The notes below the pieces were generated by a model. That model was given only the letters and a program-made list of their open reading frames with translations. It was not told the DNA's origin and did not search any database. This document shows positions 53,427 through 62,727 of a stretch of 64,000 nucleotides of DNA, one piece after another; positions within the stretch are counted from its first letter, which is position 1; each line of letters begins with the position of its first letter. The translations under genes were made by a program, and so were the position numbers. Source of the stretch: Pseudacidobacterium ailaaui (GTDB taxonomy: Bacteria; Acidobacteriota; Terriglobia; Terriglobales; Acidobacteriaceae); the NCBI RefSeq assembly GCF_000688455.1, contig NZ_JIAL01000001.1, forward strand, positions 1,023,001 through 1,087,000, written 5' to 3'.

Positions 53427-55178
53427 TTGAAAACAGCACAGATTTTTCTTGCTCTTGCTTTTGGGGGAATGATGACAGCCACTGCTGCACATGCCGACGC
53501 AAACGCGGACTTTCGCACGCTGGCCGACCAGTATTTTGACCAGGTGACATTTGCTTTCAGCCCATCCCAAGGCACGTCGGTGGGCTTTCACCAGTACGAT
53601 GCGAAGCTGGAGGACTACAGCCGCCGCAGTATCGAGGCCGAGATCGCGGCACTGCACAACTTTGAGAAAAAATTCGAGGACCTTCGCCCAACCCAGCTCG
53701 ACCTGTCCACGCGCGGCGATTATGAGATGGTCCTCAATGACATCCGCAGTAAACTGCTGACACTGGAGGTCATCCGTCCGTGGGAGAAAAACCCGGACAC
53801 CTATTCAAGCGGGATCACGGCCAGCGCATTCACGCTGATGGAGCGCAAATTTGCCCCCGCCAATGACCGCCTGCGCTCTCTGGTCTCGCGGGAAAAACAG
53901 ATGCCTGCCGCCCTGAAGGCTGCGCGGGAAAACCTGAAGAATCCACCGCGTATCTATACGGAAATTGCGCTCGAACAGATCCCGGGCCTCATCAGTTTTT
54001 TTGAGACCGACGTCCCGTCGGCATTTCAGGATGCCACCGACGCGAAGACGATTGCTGAATTTCATCAGACCAACGCTGAAGTCATCGCCGCGCTGCGCGA
54101 GTACGAATCCTGGCTGAAACAGGAAGTCCTTCCGCGATCCAATGGCGACTTCCGACTGGGTGCAGAAACTTTCTCCAAAAAGCTCCAGTATGACGAGATG
54201 GTAGACACGCCTCTGCCCAAGCTGCTCGATATCGCCTATGCTGACCTCCGCAAGAACCAGGCTGAGTTTGCGAGAATCGCGAAAGAAGTGGACCCCTCGA
54301 AAACACCTCAGGAAGTGCTGGCAGAGCTGGCAACGATCCACCCTGCACCGGACCAGCTTTTGCAGACCTTCCAGAACACATTCAGCAGCCTGATTTCTTT
54401 CATCAACTCTCACCACATCATCACGATTCCATCCGATGTGCGTCCTACTCTGGAAGAGACACCGCCTTTTATGCGTGCCACGACGCAGGCATCGATGGAC
54501 CCGCCAGGGCCGTTTGAGACGCACTCGACAACGGCGTACTTCAACGTGACTTTGCCGGAAAAAAGCTGGTCGAAGGAGCACATTGCCGAGCACATGGCTG
54601 CTTTCAATGACGGCACCATTATCAGCACCTCGGTGCATGAAGCGTATCCGGGACACTATGTGCAATTTCTCTGGACCAGATATGCCAATCTGAGCAAGGT
54701 CCGCAAACTCATCGGTTCGAACACCAACATCGAAGGCTGGGCGCACTACTGCGAGCAGATGATGCTGGACGAAGGATACGGCCAGCCAGGCACAGGTGCG
54801 AAAGACGAGCGGGAAGCGAAACTTATCCGCCTGGGGCAGTTGCAGGATGCCTTGCTGCGCGATGCACGGTTTATCGTCGGTATCAAAATGCACACGGAAG
54901 GGATGTCTCTGGATGAAGCGCGCGCCTTCTTTGTAAAGGAAGGCTATCAATCGCCTTCGATTGCCGATGTTGAAACCAAGCGCGGCACCTCGGACCCGAC
55001 GTATCTTTACTACACTCTGGGCAAGCTGGAGATCATGAAGTTACGTTCTGACCTGCAGAAGAAGGAAGGCAGTAGCTTTTCTCTGCAGAAGTTTCACGAT
55101 GACTTTATGCGGCAGGGTGGCGCGCCGATTCAGATTGTCCGACAGGCGATGCTGGGGGACAACTCGCCTGCACTCTGA
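53427..55178 (+). CDS. Secreted DUF885-family metallopeptidase-like protein
   Basis: A 583-residue exported protein. The signal peptide MKTAQIFLALAFGGMMTATAAHA is best produced from TTG 53427, preceded by AAAGGGGG; GTG 53412 is an in-frame alternative without a ribosome site. The DUF885 C-terminal half has the conserved STSVHEAYPGHYVQF (His404, Glu405, His410) and NIEGWAHYCEQMMLDEGY, the zinc site of a peptidase superfamily. The N-terminal part is helical. Family members are thought to be periplasmic or outer-membrane zinc peptidases; the substrate is unknown. A terminator-like hairpin follows before galU. Confidence 0.88.
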   Translation: MKTAQIFLALAFGGMMTATAAHADANADFRTLADQYFDQVTFAFSPSQGTSVGFHQYDAKLEDYSRRSIEAEIAALHNFEKKFEDLRPTQLDLSTRGDYEMVLNDIRSKLLTLEVIRPWEKNPDTYSSGITASAFTLMERKFAPANDRLRSLVSREKQMPAALKAARENLKNPPRIYTEIALEQIPGLISFFETDVPSAFQDATDAKTIAEFHQTNAEVIAALREYESWLKQEVLPRSNGDFRLGAETFSKKLQYDEMVDTPLPKLLDIAYADLRKNQAEFARIAKEVDPSKTPQEVLAELATIHPAPDQLLQTFQNTFSSLISFINSHHIITIPSDVRPTLEETPPFMRATTQASMDPPGPFETHSTTAYFNVTLPEKSWSKEHIAEHMAAFNDGTIISTSVHEAYPGHYVQFLWTRYANLSKVRKLIGSNTNIEGWAHYCEQMMLDEGYGQPGTGAKDEREAKLIRLGQLQDALLRDARFIVGIKMHTEGMSLDEARAFFVKEGYQSPSIADVETKRGTSDPTYLYYTLGKLEIMKLRSDLQKKEGSSFSLQKFHDDFMRQGGAPIQIVRQAMLGDNSPAL

Positions 55179-55200
55179 ACAGAAAATCTGCATCCTATCC

Positions 55201-55232
55201 GGAGGGCAGTCACTGCCCTCCTGTACTTTTCT
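55201..55232 (+). terminator. Probable terminator of the DUF885 gene
   Basis: Arms GGAGGGCA (55201-55208) and TGCCCTCC (55214-55221), with a 5-nt loop, are followed by TGTACTTTTCTG, a moderate T-tract. Confidence 0.65.
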
Positions 55233-55285
55233 GCGGTACAATCCTCTGTCACGTGAGGGACCATCACTTCAGGTAAGGACATCGA

Positions 55286-56161
55286 ATGAACAAAAAAGTG
55301 CGTAAAGCAGTATTTCCTGCAGCTGGACTCGGCACCCGGTTTCTTCCCGCCACCAAATCCATTCCGAAAGAAATGCTTGCCCTCGTAGACAAGCCCATCA
55401 TCCAATACGGAGTGGAAGAGGCGCTCGCCGCGGGAATTGAGCAGATCATCATCGTCACGGGGCGCGGCAAGAGCGCCATTGAAGACCACTTTGATGTGAG
55501 CTTTGAGCTCGAAACCACACTGGAGCGCCGGGGCAAAAAGGAACTGCTCGCCATTACCCGCAATGTGTCAAACATGGTCGAGCTTTCGTATGTCCGACAG
55601 AAAGAGGCCCGGGGCCTGGGCCATGCTGTGCTGATGGCGCGCGACCTGGTGGGCGATGAGCCTTTCGCGGTCATTCTTCCTGATGATGTGATTGATGCGC
55701 CGGTCCCTTGCCTAAAGCAGATGCTGGAGGTCTTCAATCAGCACCACGGTTCCGTGCTGGCCACGCAGATTGTCGAGGGGCCGGCAATCTCTGCTTACGG
55801 CGTGCTGGATGGCAAACCGATCTCCGGAAATCCCCGTGTCATGGAAGTCAGAGGCATGGTGGAAAAACCAAAACCGTCCGAGGCCCCCTCAAAGAATGCC
55901 ATCATTGGCCGCTATATTCTCACACCAAAGATCTTTGACCTGCTCGAAAAGACCCCGCTGGGTGCAGGCGGCGAACTGCAACTGACAGATGGTATCAAGG
56001 GCCTGCTTGAAACTGAAAAAGTCTACGGCTACACCTTCGAGGGCATCCGGCATGATGCCGGTGACAAACTGGGAATGCTGAAGGCGACCGTTGACTTTGC
56101 CTTAAAGCGGGACGACCTGGGACCGGCGTTTCGTGAATATCTGAAGTCGCTGTCTCTGTGA
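55286..56161 (+). CDS. galU: UTP-glucose-1-phosphate uridylyltransferase
   Basis: A 291-residue nucleotidyltransferase making UDP-glucose for exopolysaccharide, LPS and trehalose or glycogen pathways. The N terminus is AVFPAAGLGTRFLPATKSIPKEMLALVDKPIIQYGVEEALAAGI. It is followed by VTGRGKSAIEDHFD, RQKEARGLGHAVLMA, DDVIDAPVPCLKQM, VEKPKPSEAPSKNAIIGRYIL and ELQLTDGIKGLL. This is the standard GalU pattern. It can supply UDP-sugar to the SLBB/sugar-transferase polysaccharide system in this window. Its transcript likely ends in a long hairpin between the convergent stops. Confidence 0.96.
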   Translation: MNKKVRKAVFPAAGLGTRFLPATKSIPKEMLALVDKPIIQYGVEEALAAGIEQIIIVTGRGKSAIEDHFDVSFELETTLERRGKKELLAITRNVSNMVELSYVRQKEARGLGHAVLMARDLVGDEPFAVILPDDVIDAPVPCLKQMLEVFNQHHGSVLATQIVEGPAISAYGVLDGKPISGNPRVMEVRGMVEKPKPSEAPSKNAIIGRYILTPKIFDLLEKTPLGAGGELQLTDGIKGLLETEKVYGYTFEGIRHDAGDKLGMLKATVDFALKRDDLGPAFREYLKSLSL

Positions 56162-56183
56162 AGGAAACGCTCACCGGGGCTTC

Positions 56184-56236
56184 GCATGTTCCCGTCCTGA
56201 ATGCGCAAAGCAGTGCGGTCCAGGATGGGAACATGC
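56184..56236. repeat. Long hairpin between convergent galU and thioredoxin-fold gene
   Basis: 16-nt arms GCATGTTCCCGTCCTG (56184-56199) and CAGGATGGGAACATGC (56221-56236) pair fully except for one G-T, with a 21-nt loop. An outer pair CCGGG (56174-56178) / CCCGG (56245-56249) continues the symmetry. The plus strand then runs into CCTTTTC, so it may act as the galU terminator. Confidence 0.65.
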
Positions 56237-56286
56237 CATCGCTTCCCGGGCCTTTTCTATAAATTTTCTTGCCTGGATGCCCAGTG

Positions 56287-56841
56287 CTACTTCCACTTAA
56301 TATTGCAGCCAATGCTTGGCTTTTGCACTGGATGAATGGGCTGCTCTGACAACAAAGCATCCATCGCGGCGCGGAGGTCCTTGCCTGTGACAGGAACATC
56401 GTTCCCCGGACGGCTGTCGTCAAACTGTCCGCGATACACCAGCTTCAGGTTTTGATCGAAGAGGAAGAAGTCCGGCGTGCAGGTTGCATCGTAAGCGCGG
56501 GCGATTTCCTGTGATTCGTCATAAAGATACGGGAAGACAAAGCCCAGCTCACGGGCCTGCACCGCGAGGCTGTCAGGAGCATCGTCGGGATAATTGACCG
56601 CGTCATTGCTGCTGATGGCCACAATGCCGATACCTTTGTTCTGGTAGTCCCGCCCCATCTGGGCCAGGGCCTTTTCCAGATGCTTGACAAAGGGACAATG
56701 ACGGCAGATAAACATCACCAGCAGTCCTTTCGGCCCTGCGGCAGATTTCAAATCCACCGTCCTTCCGCTGACCACATCAGGAAGCGAAAATTCGGGTGCA
56801 GGTGTTCCTAATGGAAGCATGGCCGATTCCGTGCGTGCCAT
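56287..56841 (-). CDS. AhpC/TSA-type thioredoxin family protein
   Basis: A 184-residue thioredoxin-fold protein. It starts with TPAPEFSLPDVVSGRTVDLKS. It carries FICRHCPFVKHLEKALAQM, a CxxC-type active site (CRHC) in the redoxin position, followed by IVAISSNDAVNYPDDAP. The conserved TPDFFLFDQNLKLVYRGQFDDSRPG carries the cis-Pro. Relatives are annotated as peroxiredoxin/redoxin or thioredoxin-family proteins of unknown partner. No signal peptide is visible, so it is probably cytoplasmic. A strong purine-rich ribosome site (GGAGGAG) precedes the ATG. It lies 34 bp after ruvB on the same strand, so they may share a transcript. Confidence 0.88.
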   Translation of the reverse strand: MARTESAMLPLGTPAPEFSLPDVVSGRTVDLKSAAGPKGLLVMFICRHCPFVKHLEKALAQMGRDYQNKGIGIVAISSNDAVNYPDDAPDSLAVQARELGFVFPYLYDESQEIARAYDATCTPDFFLFDQNLKLVYRGQFDDSRPGNDVPVTGKDLRAAMDALLSEQPIHPVQKPSIGCNIKWK

Positions 56842-56875
56842 GGCAGTCTCTCCTCCTTTTTGGATTCAGTTCCAG

Positions 56876-57913
56876 TTAAAAAAGCGTCGGGTTCTGCCTG
56901 CGCGGCAGTGGCAATCCGAAATGTTCATAGGCAAGCCGGGTCGCCACGCGTCCGCGGGGCGTGCGTTCGAGGAAACCAATCTGGATCAGGAACGGCTCAT
57001 AGACCTCTTCCAGGGCATCCTCTTCTTCGGCCAGAGTTGCTGCTAACGTGCCCAGTCCTACGGGGCCCCCATCATATTTTTCGATGATGGTTTTCATTAG
57101 ACGGCGGTCCAGTTCATCAAAGCCATGCGCATCGACTTCAAGCAGCTTCAGCGCCTGCTCTGCAGTAGGCCGGTCAATGATGCCCGAACCACGCACCTGG
57201 GCAAAGTCGCGCACGCGCCGCAGCAACCTGTTGGCAATGCGTGGAGTACCTCGGGAACGCATGGCGATCTCCGCAGCGCCGTCCGGATCAATGGGGATAT
57301 TCAGCACCTCAGCCGAGCGCTCGATGATGTAGCGCAGCTCATCATCGGTATAAAACTCAAGCCGCAAAAGAATCCCGAAGCGGGAGCGCAGCGGAGAGGA
57401 AAGCAGACCGGGACGGGTCGTAGCAGCAACAAAGGTAAATGGCTTGATGTCCATCACATGCGTACGGGCCGCCGGACCCTGTCCAATAATGATGTCCAGT
57501 TTGTAATCTTCGAGTGCCGTATAGAGCTTTTCCTCAAGCACGGGTTGCAAGCGGTGGATCTCGTCCAGAAACAGCACCTGCCGCTCACGCAGATTGGTCA
57601 GGATGGCCGTCAGGTCACCCTGGATCTGCAAGGCCGGCCCGGAGGTCTGCTGGAACCCGACATCGAGTTCATTGGCAATGATCGTGGCCAGGGTGGTTTT
57701 CCCCAGTCCGGGGGGGCCAAAAAGCAGCACATGGTCCAGCGCCTCGCCACGATTCTTGGCGGCCTCAAGCGCAATTGCAAGCTGCTCCTTGATCTTTGTC
57801 TGGCCGATGAATTCCCTGAGCCAGCGTGGACGCAGTTTCAGCTCAAAGGAGCTTTCGTCCTCTGCCCGCGCGGCACTGACCAGCCGTTCCGGATCCTCTT
57901 TTCCTGCCATCAC
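56876..57913 (-). CDS. ruvB: Holliday junction branch migration ATPase RuvB
   Basis: A 345-residue AAA+ motor that drives Holliday junction migration with RuvA. Hallmarks are [19 protein letters not shown], Walker [12 protein letters not shown], Walker [10 protein letters not shown], sensor [18 protein letters not shown] with the arginine finger, [22 protein letters not shown], and the C-terminal winged helix with [15 protein letters not shown] and [15 protein letters not shown] 57913 or 57910 may be used. ruvA and ruvC are not in the window; only the related ruvX is. The polytopic membrane protein gene lies 15 bp upstream on the same strand. Confidence 0.97.
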   Translation of the reverse strand: MMAGKEDPERLVSAARAEDESSFELKLRPRWLREFIGQTKIKEQLAIALEAAKNRGEALDHVLLFGPPGLGKTTLATIIANELDVGFQQTSGPALQIQGDLTAILTNLRERQVLFLDEIHRLQPVLEEKLYTALEDYKLDIIIGQGPAARTHVMDIKPFTFVAATTRPGLLSSPLRSRFGILLRLEFYTDDELRYIIERSAEVLNIPIDPDGAAEIAMRSRGTPRIANRLLRRVRDFAQVRGSGIIDRPTAEQALKLLEVDAHGFDELDRRLMKTIIEKYDGGPVGLGTLAATLAEEEDALEEVYEPFLIQIGFLERTPRGRVATRLAYEHFGLPLPRRQNPTLF

Positions 57914-57928
57914 TTCGGAGTGTAGCAG

Positions 57929-59086
57929 CTACAGGCTGCTCATGCAGAGGACGGCCTGGGTGAGGAGGATTCCACCTGTAATCCAGAAAAAAAGCCTTTG
58001 ATATCGGGTCTCAAGTATGTCGGCAAAGACACCGCCAACAAACGTCAGCAGAAAGGGCACCGCCCAGAGCCAGGTTTCCGACTGCACGCCAGTAGTCATC
58101 AGCACCAGCAGCAAGGCAGAAACCAACAGCGGTGTAGTATTTCCAAAATAGCGGGAGCGCCGGAAGATGAGGTACAGCCCTAAAGACGCGGCGACGGCAA
58201 TCGTGATTCCGGCATTCTGCAAAGGTAGAAACAAATCGCGTGCCGACCCCAAAGAAAACCACATCTTGCCTGCGGCACTGCGGAAAACATAGCTGAAGGC
58301 GTCAGGACGGAAAGCATAGGAAGCGAACAGCAGGAAGAAAGCGCCCAACACCCAGAGAATCAGCAAAGTTGGCAGATACGAACGGCGACCTTCGGCCACA
58401 TACGCCATAAAGAGAATGGCGAGAACCAGCCCCACGATGAAGGCCGAAATATGGGCGGCGGCCGTAAATCCGAAAGCAAGCGTCAACAGCAGGATGCGCG
58501 GCCGCCACTTCTGCTTCGGGCCCTGCATCGCATGCGCTACGCCAATCGCAAGGTACACGGCCGAATAAAGCCCCAGCGCTGCGAGAATTTCGTTATTCGG
58601 TGAGGTGCAGGCATGGATGATGGGCGGGGCAAAGCAGTAGAGCCCTAGTGCGATGTATCCGCCAGTGTTGCCGTATAGCCTTCGCGTTACCCACCAGAGA
58701 CATGCACCCAGGGCCAGCCCCGCGGCGATGAATGGTAAGCGCAGCAGCAGTAATACATAGCTAATCTCATGCCGCATCTCCCAGGTCGAGGTGGAGGACG
58801 CCTGTCCGGCAAAGATCCGCTGGATGGTCAGCGGCAGCCCGGCTGCGCGATAGGCCAGCGTGCCGTCATGAATGTTGCCGCAAGTCGTGAAATATCCGGC
58901 AAGCGGAGAGGGTCTTTCCCACATCTCTCGCCCGCAGCGGGCAAATTCATAATCTGTCTGACTCAGGACCTGGCGCCGCACCACCCAAAGACACTGTCCC
59001 AAAAGAACGAGCAGCAGAACTGCGGCAATCTGTTGCGGGCGGTTGAAGCGAAATTTGCGCAGGCTGTGTGCTGTCGAAGGTGGCAT
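57929..59086 (-). CDS. Polytopic membrane protein, possibly GT-C-like glycosyltransferase
   Basis: A 385-residue integral membrane protein with about ten TM helices. After the first TM (QQIAAVLLLVLLGQCLWVVRRQ) there is a long soluble loop of ~90 residues with acidic residues (DYEFARCGREMWER; GNIHDGTLAYR). Then many helices follow, including GLYCFAPPIIHACTSPNNEILAALGLYSAVYLAIG. The topology of a long first periplasmic loop plus multiple helices resembles ArnT/PMT-type GT-C enzymes or DUF2029 proteins, but a clear catalytic motif is not seen, so this is tentative. The start at 59086 (MPPSTAHSLRKF) removes a poorly conserved-looking N-terminal extension. It lies 15 bp upstream of ruvB on the same strand. 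Confidence 0.65.
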   Translation of the reverse strand: MPPSTAHSLRKFRFNRPQQIAAVLLLVLLGQCLWVVRRQVLSQTDYEFARCGREMWERPSPLAGYFTTCGNIHDGTLAYRAAGLPLTIQRIFAGQASSTSTWEMRHEISYVLLLLRLPFIAAGLALGACLWWVTRRLYGNTGGYIALGLYCFAPPIIHACTSPNNEILAALGLYSAVYLAIGVAHAMQGPKQKWRPRILLLTLAFGFTAAAHISAFIVGLVLAILFMAYVAEGRRSYLPTLLILWVLGAFFLLFASYAFRPDAFSYVFRSAAGKMWFSLGSARDLFLPLQNAGITIAVAASLGLYLIFRRSRYFGNTTPLLVSALLLVLMTTGVQSETWLWAVPFLLTFVGGVFADILETRYQRLFFWITGGILLTQAVLCMSSL

Positions 59087-59150
59087 CGTATCGTGAAATG
59101 CCAGTGTACAGGAGAAACATGGATCTCCAGCGCAGGGCCAGGCTAGGCGC

Positions 59151-59489
59151 CTATTTGTCCTGGGCTGCAAGAATGACGCATCCCACTGTCAACGCTACAA
59201 CGATGATCACTAAGTTGCGCAGATGATGGCTGTGATGCGTAGATGGGGACTGGTTCTGTGTATTGGTCGGAGATGTTTGCCCGGCAAGAGGAGGCGCGAT
59301 GTCCTTGCTTGCTACCGTCATGCTTACTTCCATCTGGGTCCCACATTGACAGTTTCCGGTCCTAAGAATGGAAGGACCTGCCGCTTTAAGGCTTATGGGA
59401 ATTTGGTCCTTGAGGACAGAAGCCGTTGCGCTTTGTACAGAAGCAGCGACCATGATGACCATCATGAAAATTGTTGCTCGTGTTTTCAC
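59151..59489 (-). CDS. Small exported protein with C-terminal membrane anchor, unknown function
   Basis: A 112-residue frame starting GTG 59489 (AAGGA ~11 nt upstream). It has a clear signal peptide (TIFMMVIMVAASVQSATASV) and a second hydrophobic helix at the C terminus (NLVIIVVALTVGCVILAAQDK). The middle is short and polar, with a Cys-x-Cys (GNCQCGTQ) and a His/Ser/Pro-rich stretch just before the anchor. This suggests a small periplasm-facing, membrane-anchored protein. I do not recognise the family. It lies upstream of the polytopic membrane protein gene on the same strand with a 64-bp gap. Confidence 0.55.
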   Translation of the reverse strand: MKTRATIFMMVIMVAASVQSATASVLKDQIPISLKAAGPSILRTGNCQCGTQMEVSMTVASKDIAPPLAGQTSPTNTQNQSPSTHHSHHLRNLVIIVVALTVGCVILAAQDK

Positions 59490-59892
59490 TCCAGTTTTCC
59501 TTGCTGAATTTTATCCTGAGGTTGCTGGTGATCTGGTCGGACTTCACAACTGTGGACTTGTATGCCCTTCGCTCTGCGGAACTGCCTTGTGTGCTCCGTC
59601 TGCAATTTGCCGAAAACCAGCAAACAGACGGATGCCCACCATTGTTCGCAACGCCCGGGGCAAACCTCTCAGCTGCTAAAATCAACTTTAGCAATTGCAA
59701 CTAAAATCCGTCACGAGAGAAATTCAAAGAAGCCTCCCAAGTCAGTTCCTGCAAACCCCTGAATCCAATAGACTAAGCCCGGATTGCTGACCTGTAACTA
59801 TTTTAGTATCATAGAGATAGATTCATTTCATCCGGCTATTGTCCTGTCTCTGCTGACGTGATGGCTGTGTGAAATTTTCGTGACATCTATCT
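59490..59892. other. 403-bp gap upstream of gyrA
   Basis: No gene is supported. It contains an inverted repeat TGCTAAA (59674-59680) / TTTAGCA (59687-59693) and AT-rich sequence near 59790-59830 (TTAGTATCATAGAG), where the gyrA promoter probably lies. No tRNA is seen. Confidence 0.45.
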
Positions 59893-62544
59893 ATGGCAGA
59901 CGAACAAAACCCACAACTTCCTCTTGGCGATGGCGGTAATGGCGACATCGGCCCCGGCGCAGCCAATATCCTCCCGATCAACGTGGAAGAGGAGATGCGG
60001 CGCTCGTATCTCGACTATTCGATGTCAGTCATTATCGGGCGCGCTTTGCCGGATGTGCGTGATGGCTTTAAGCCTGTGCATCGCCGCATCCTGTACACGA
60101 TGCACGAAATGGGGCTCCAGTACAACAAGAAGTACACGAAGTGCGCCAAGGTCGTCGGGCAAGCGATGGGCCAGTACCACCCGCACGGCGACTCAGCCAT
60201 TTATGACGCACTGGTGCGTTTGGCGCAGCCCTTCAGCATGAGATATCCGCTGGTAGACGGCCAGGGAAATTTTGGGTCTGTGGATGGCGACCCTCCAGCG
60301 GCCATGCGTTACACCGAGTGCCGCATGATGCGCGTTGCTGGCGAACTGCTGGCCGACATTGACCAGGAGACCGTAGATTTTGTCCCCAACTATGACGAGT
60401 CGACTTACGAGCCTTCTGTTCTGCCTACCCGCATTCCAAATCTGATTATTAACGGCGCAAACGGCATCGCCGTAGGTATGGCGACCAACATTCCGCCGCA
60501 TAATCTGACGGAAGTCGTCAACGCCGCCATCGAGATGGTCAACAATCCTCATGCCGGGCTGGCCGAGGTCCTTAAGCACGTACAAGGACCAGACTTCCCA
60601 ACCGGCGGCTTCATCTATGGTCGCAGCGGCATTGCACAGGCTTATAAAACCGGCCGAGGACGGTTCCTGATGCGCGCCAAATGCGCCATTGAGAACCTGA
60701 CGCAGGGCCGTCAGGCGATCATCGTCAGCGAGATTCCGTATCAGGTCAACAAGAACACGCTCATCAAGCGCATTGCTGAACTGGTCAACGATAAGACCAT
60801 CGACGACATTTCGGACGTTCGCGATGAAAGCGACCGCGATGGAATGCGCATCGTGATTGAGCTGAAACGCGGGGCCGAACCACAGATTGTCCTGAACCAG
60901 CTTTACAAGCACACGCAGATGCAGGAAAGCTTCTCGATGATCTTCCTGGCCGTCGTCAATGGCCAGCCGCGCGAGCTTTCCCTGCCTGACGCTATACGCC
61001 ATTTCATTGATCATCGAATCGATGTTGTCCGTCGCCGCACCGCATTTCTCTTGCGCAAAGCGCGCGAACGCGAACACATTCTCATTGGCTACCAAATCGC
61101 GCTGGACCATCTGGACCAGGTCATCCGGATCATTCGCGGATCCAATTCCCGAGCCGATGCCCGCGAAAATCTGTTCCAGTTCTTTTCCGGCAAAACAATT
61201 ACCGTCGGTGACCAAGCGCTCAAGGGCGTCACGCTCGATCCGGCAAAGTATGCCATTGATCCGGCAACGCTGATCGCGCCTACGCTCACCCTGAGCTACC
61301 GCCAGATTGATGCCATCCTTGAACTGCAGCTCTACCGCCTGACGCAGCTTTCCATTGACGAGCTGCTGAAGGAACTAGCCGACGTGCGCGACCGGATTGC
61401 TGAATATGAGTCCATCCTGGCCTCAGAAAAGAAGCTGCGTTCTGTGATTGTGAAGGAGCTGGAAGCCATCCGCAAAGACTACGGGGATGAGCGCCGCACT
61501 GAAATCATCGACGAGGCGGCAGAGCTGAAACTGGAAGACCTTATCGCTGACGAACAGGTTGCTGTCACAGTTTCCCACCAGGGTTATCTCAAGCGGACAC
61601 CAATTTCCACCTATCGCCAGCAGCGGCGCGGCGGCCAGGGCCGCACCGGCATGAAAACGCGCGACGAGGATTTTGTTTCACAACTCATCGTCGAATCCAC
61701 ACATGCCTATCTGCTCTGCTTCACCAATACAGGGCGCGTCTATTGGCTCAAAGTCTATGAGATCCCCGATGTAGGCGCAGCAGGCAAGGGCAAATCGATT
61801 CAGAGCCTGCTCAGCCTGCAGCCAGGTGAGACTGTCCGTACCATTCTTGGCGTACGAAACCTTGAAGAAGAAGGCAAGTACATCTTCTTTGCCACGCGCA
61901 ATGGTACGGTCAAGAAGACGCCGCTCAAGGACTTCTCCAACGTAATGTCTCGCGGCATCATCGCCATCGGGCTGGACGAAGAAGATGAGCTGGTGGGTGC
62001 ACGCATCACGGACGGCAAGCAGATTGTGTTTCTCGCCACACATGAAGGTATGGCCATCCGCTTTGATGAGGAGGACGTCCGCTCTATGGGCCGTCCGGCA
62101 CGTGGCGTGCGCGGTATCGAACTGGGTAAGAACGATTATGTCGTCGGCATTGCCGTCACTCCCAAGGAGCGCAAAAACGAAAACGGCGTAAGCTGCCCCT
62201 GCCTCATTCTCAGCGTGACGGAAAATGGCTATGGCAAACGCACCGACGTAGACGAATACCGTTTGCAGTCGCGCGGCGGCAAGGGCGTCATTAACGTTAA
62301 AACAACAGCGCGAAACGGCAAGGTCTCCTCCATCCAGCTCGTGGATGAAACATCAGAGCTGATGATCATCAGCCAGTACGGCAAGATTATCCGTATTGAT
62401 ACCAAGACCATCCGCGAAGCCGGCCGCTCTACCCAGGGTGTAAAGCTTCTGACCCTTGAGGAAGATGACAAAGTGGCTGCCGCAGTTGTCATCCCTCCGG
62501 AAGAAGCCAAGCAGGAACAAGAAAACGGCACCTTGCTCCAATAG
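59893..62544 (+). CDS. gyrA: DNA gyrase subunit A
   Basis: The 883-residue type IIA topoisomerase subunit cuts and religates DNA to introduce negative supercoils with GyrB. The N terminus shows [37 protein letters not shown]. The quinolone-resistance region [17 protein letters not shown] has Ser101 and Asp105, the sensitive-type residues. The catalytic Tyr140 lies in AMRYTECRM. The C-terminal domain carries the GyrA box-type [11 protein letters not shown] (~residue 575-586), distinguishing it from ParC. Length is typical. A terminator follows at 62572. gyrB is not in the window. Confidence 0.97.
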   Translation: MADEQNPQLPLGDGGNGDIGPGAANILPINVEEEMRRSYLDYSMSVIIGRALPDVRDGFKPVHRRILYTMHEMGLQYNKKYTKCAKVVGQAMGQYHPHGDSAIYDALVRLAQPFSMRYPLVDGQGNFGSVDGDPPAAMRYTECRMMRVAGELLADIDQETVDFVPNYDESTYEPSVLPTRIPNLIINGANGIAVGMATNIPPHNLTEVVNAAIEMVNNPHAGLAEVLKHVQGPDFPTGGFIYGRSGIAQAYKTGRGRFLMRAKCAIENLTQGRQAIIVSEIPYQVNKNTLIKRIAELVNDKTIDDISDVRDESDRDGMRIVIELKRGAEPQIVLNQLYKHTQMQESFSMIFLAVVNGQPRELSLPDAIRHFIDHRIDVVRRRTAFLLRKAREREHILIGYQIALDHLDQVIRIIRGSNSRADARENLFQFFSGKTITVGDQALKGVTLDPAKYAIDPATLIAPTLTLSYRQIDAILELQLYRLTQLSIDELLKELADVRDRIAEYESILASEKKLRSVIVKELEAIRKDYGDERRTEIIDEAAELKLEDLIADEQVAVTVSHQGYLKRTPISTYRQQRRGGQGRTGMKTRDEDFVSQLIVESTHAYLLCFTNTGRVYWLKVYEIPDVGAAGKGKSIQSLLSLQPGETVRTILGVRNLEEEGKYIFFATRNGTVKKTPLKDFSNVMSRGIIAIGLDEEDELVGARITDGKQIVFLATHEGMAIRFDEEDVRSMGRPARGVRGIELGKNDYVVGIAVTPKERKNENGVSCPCLILSVTENGYGKRTDVDEYRLQSRGGKGVINVKTTARNGKVSSIQLVDETSELMIISQYGKIIRIDTKTIREAGRSTQGVKLLTLEEDDKVAAAVVIPPEEAKQEQENGTLLQ

Positions 62545-62571
62545 CTGTGCCTTCTGCAATCTCTTCGTCCA

Positions 62572-62597
62572 GGCACCGCTAATGCGGTGCCTTTTTT
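62572..62597 (+). terminator. Intrinsic terminator of gyrA
   Basis: Perfect 8-bp arms GGCACCGC (62572-62579) and GCGGTGCC (62584-62591), with a TAAT loop, are followed by TTTTTT (62592-62597). Confidence 0.95.
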
Positions 62598-62727
62598 GCT
62601 GCACCGGACCGGGCAGGTCGTGATATCAGCTTTGCCGAAACGGCCGCGCTCTGCGTATACTCCCAATGCCAATCGAGAGAGGATTTCTTGTGCGGCGAAA
62701 TGTTATCCCCGGGGGCCCCGGTTCTTT

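Noticed and set aside
53805-54950. 381-codon minus-strand frame opposite the DUF885 gene
   Set aside because: Antisense shadow; the plus strand carries the HEAYPGH zinc motif and a signal peptide.
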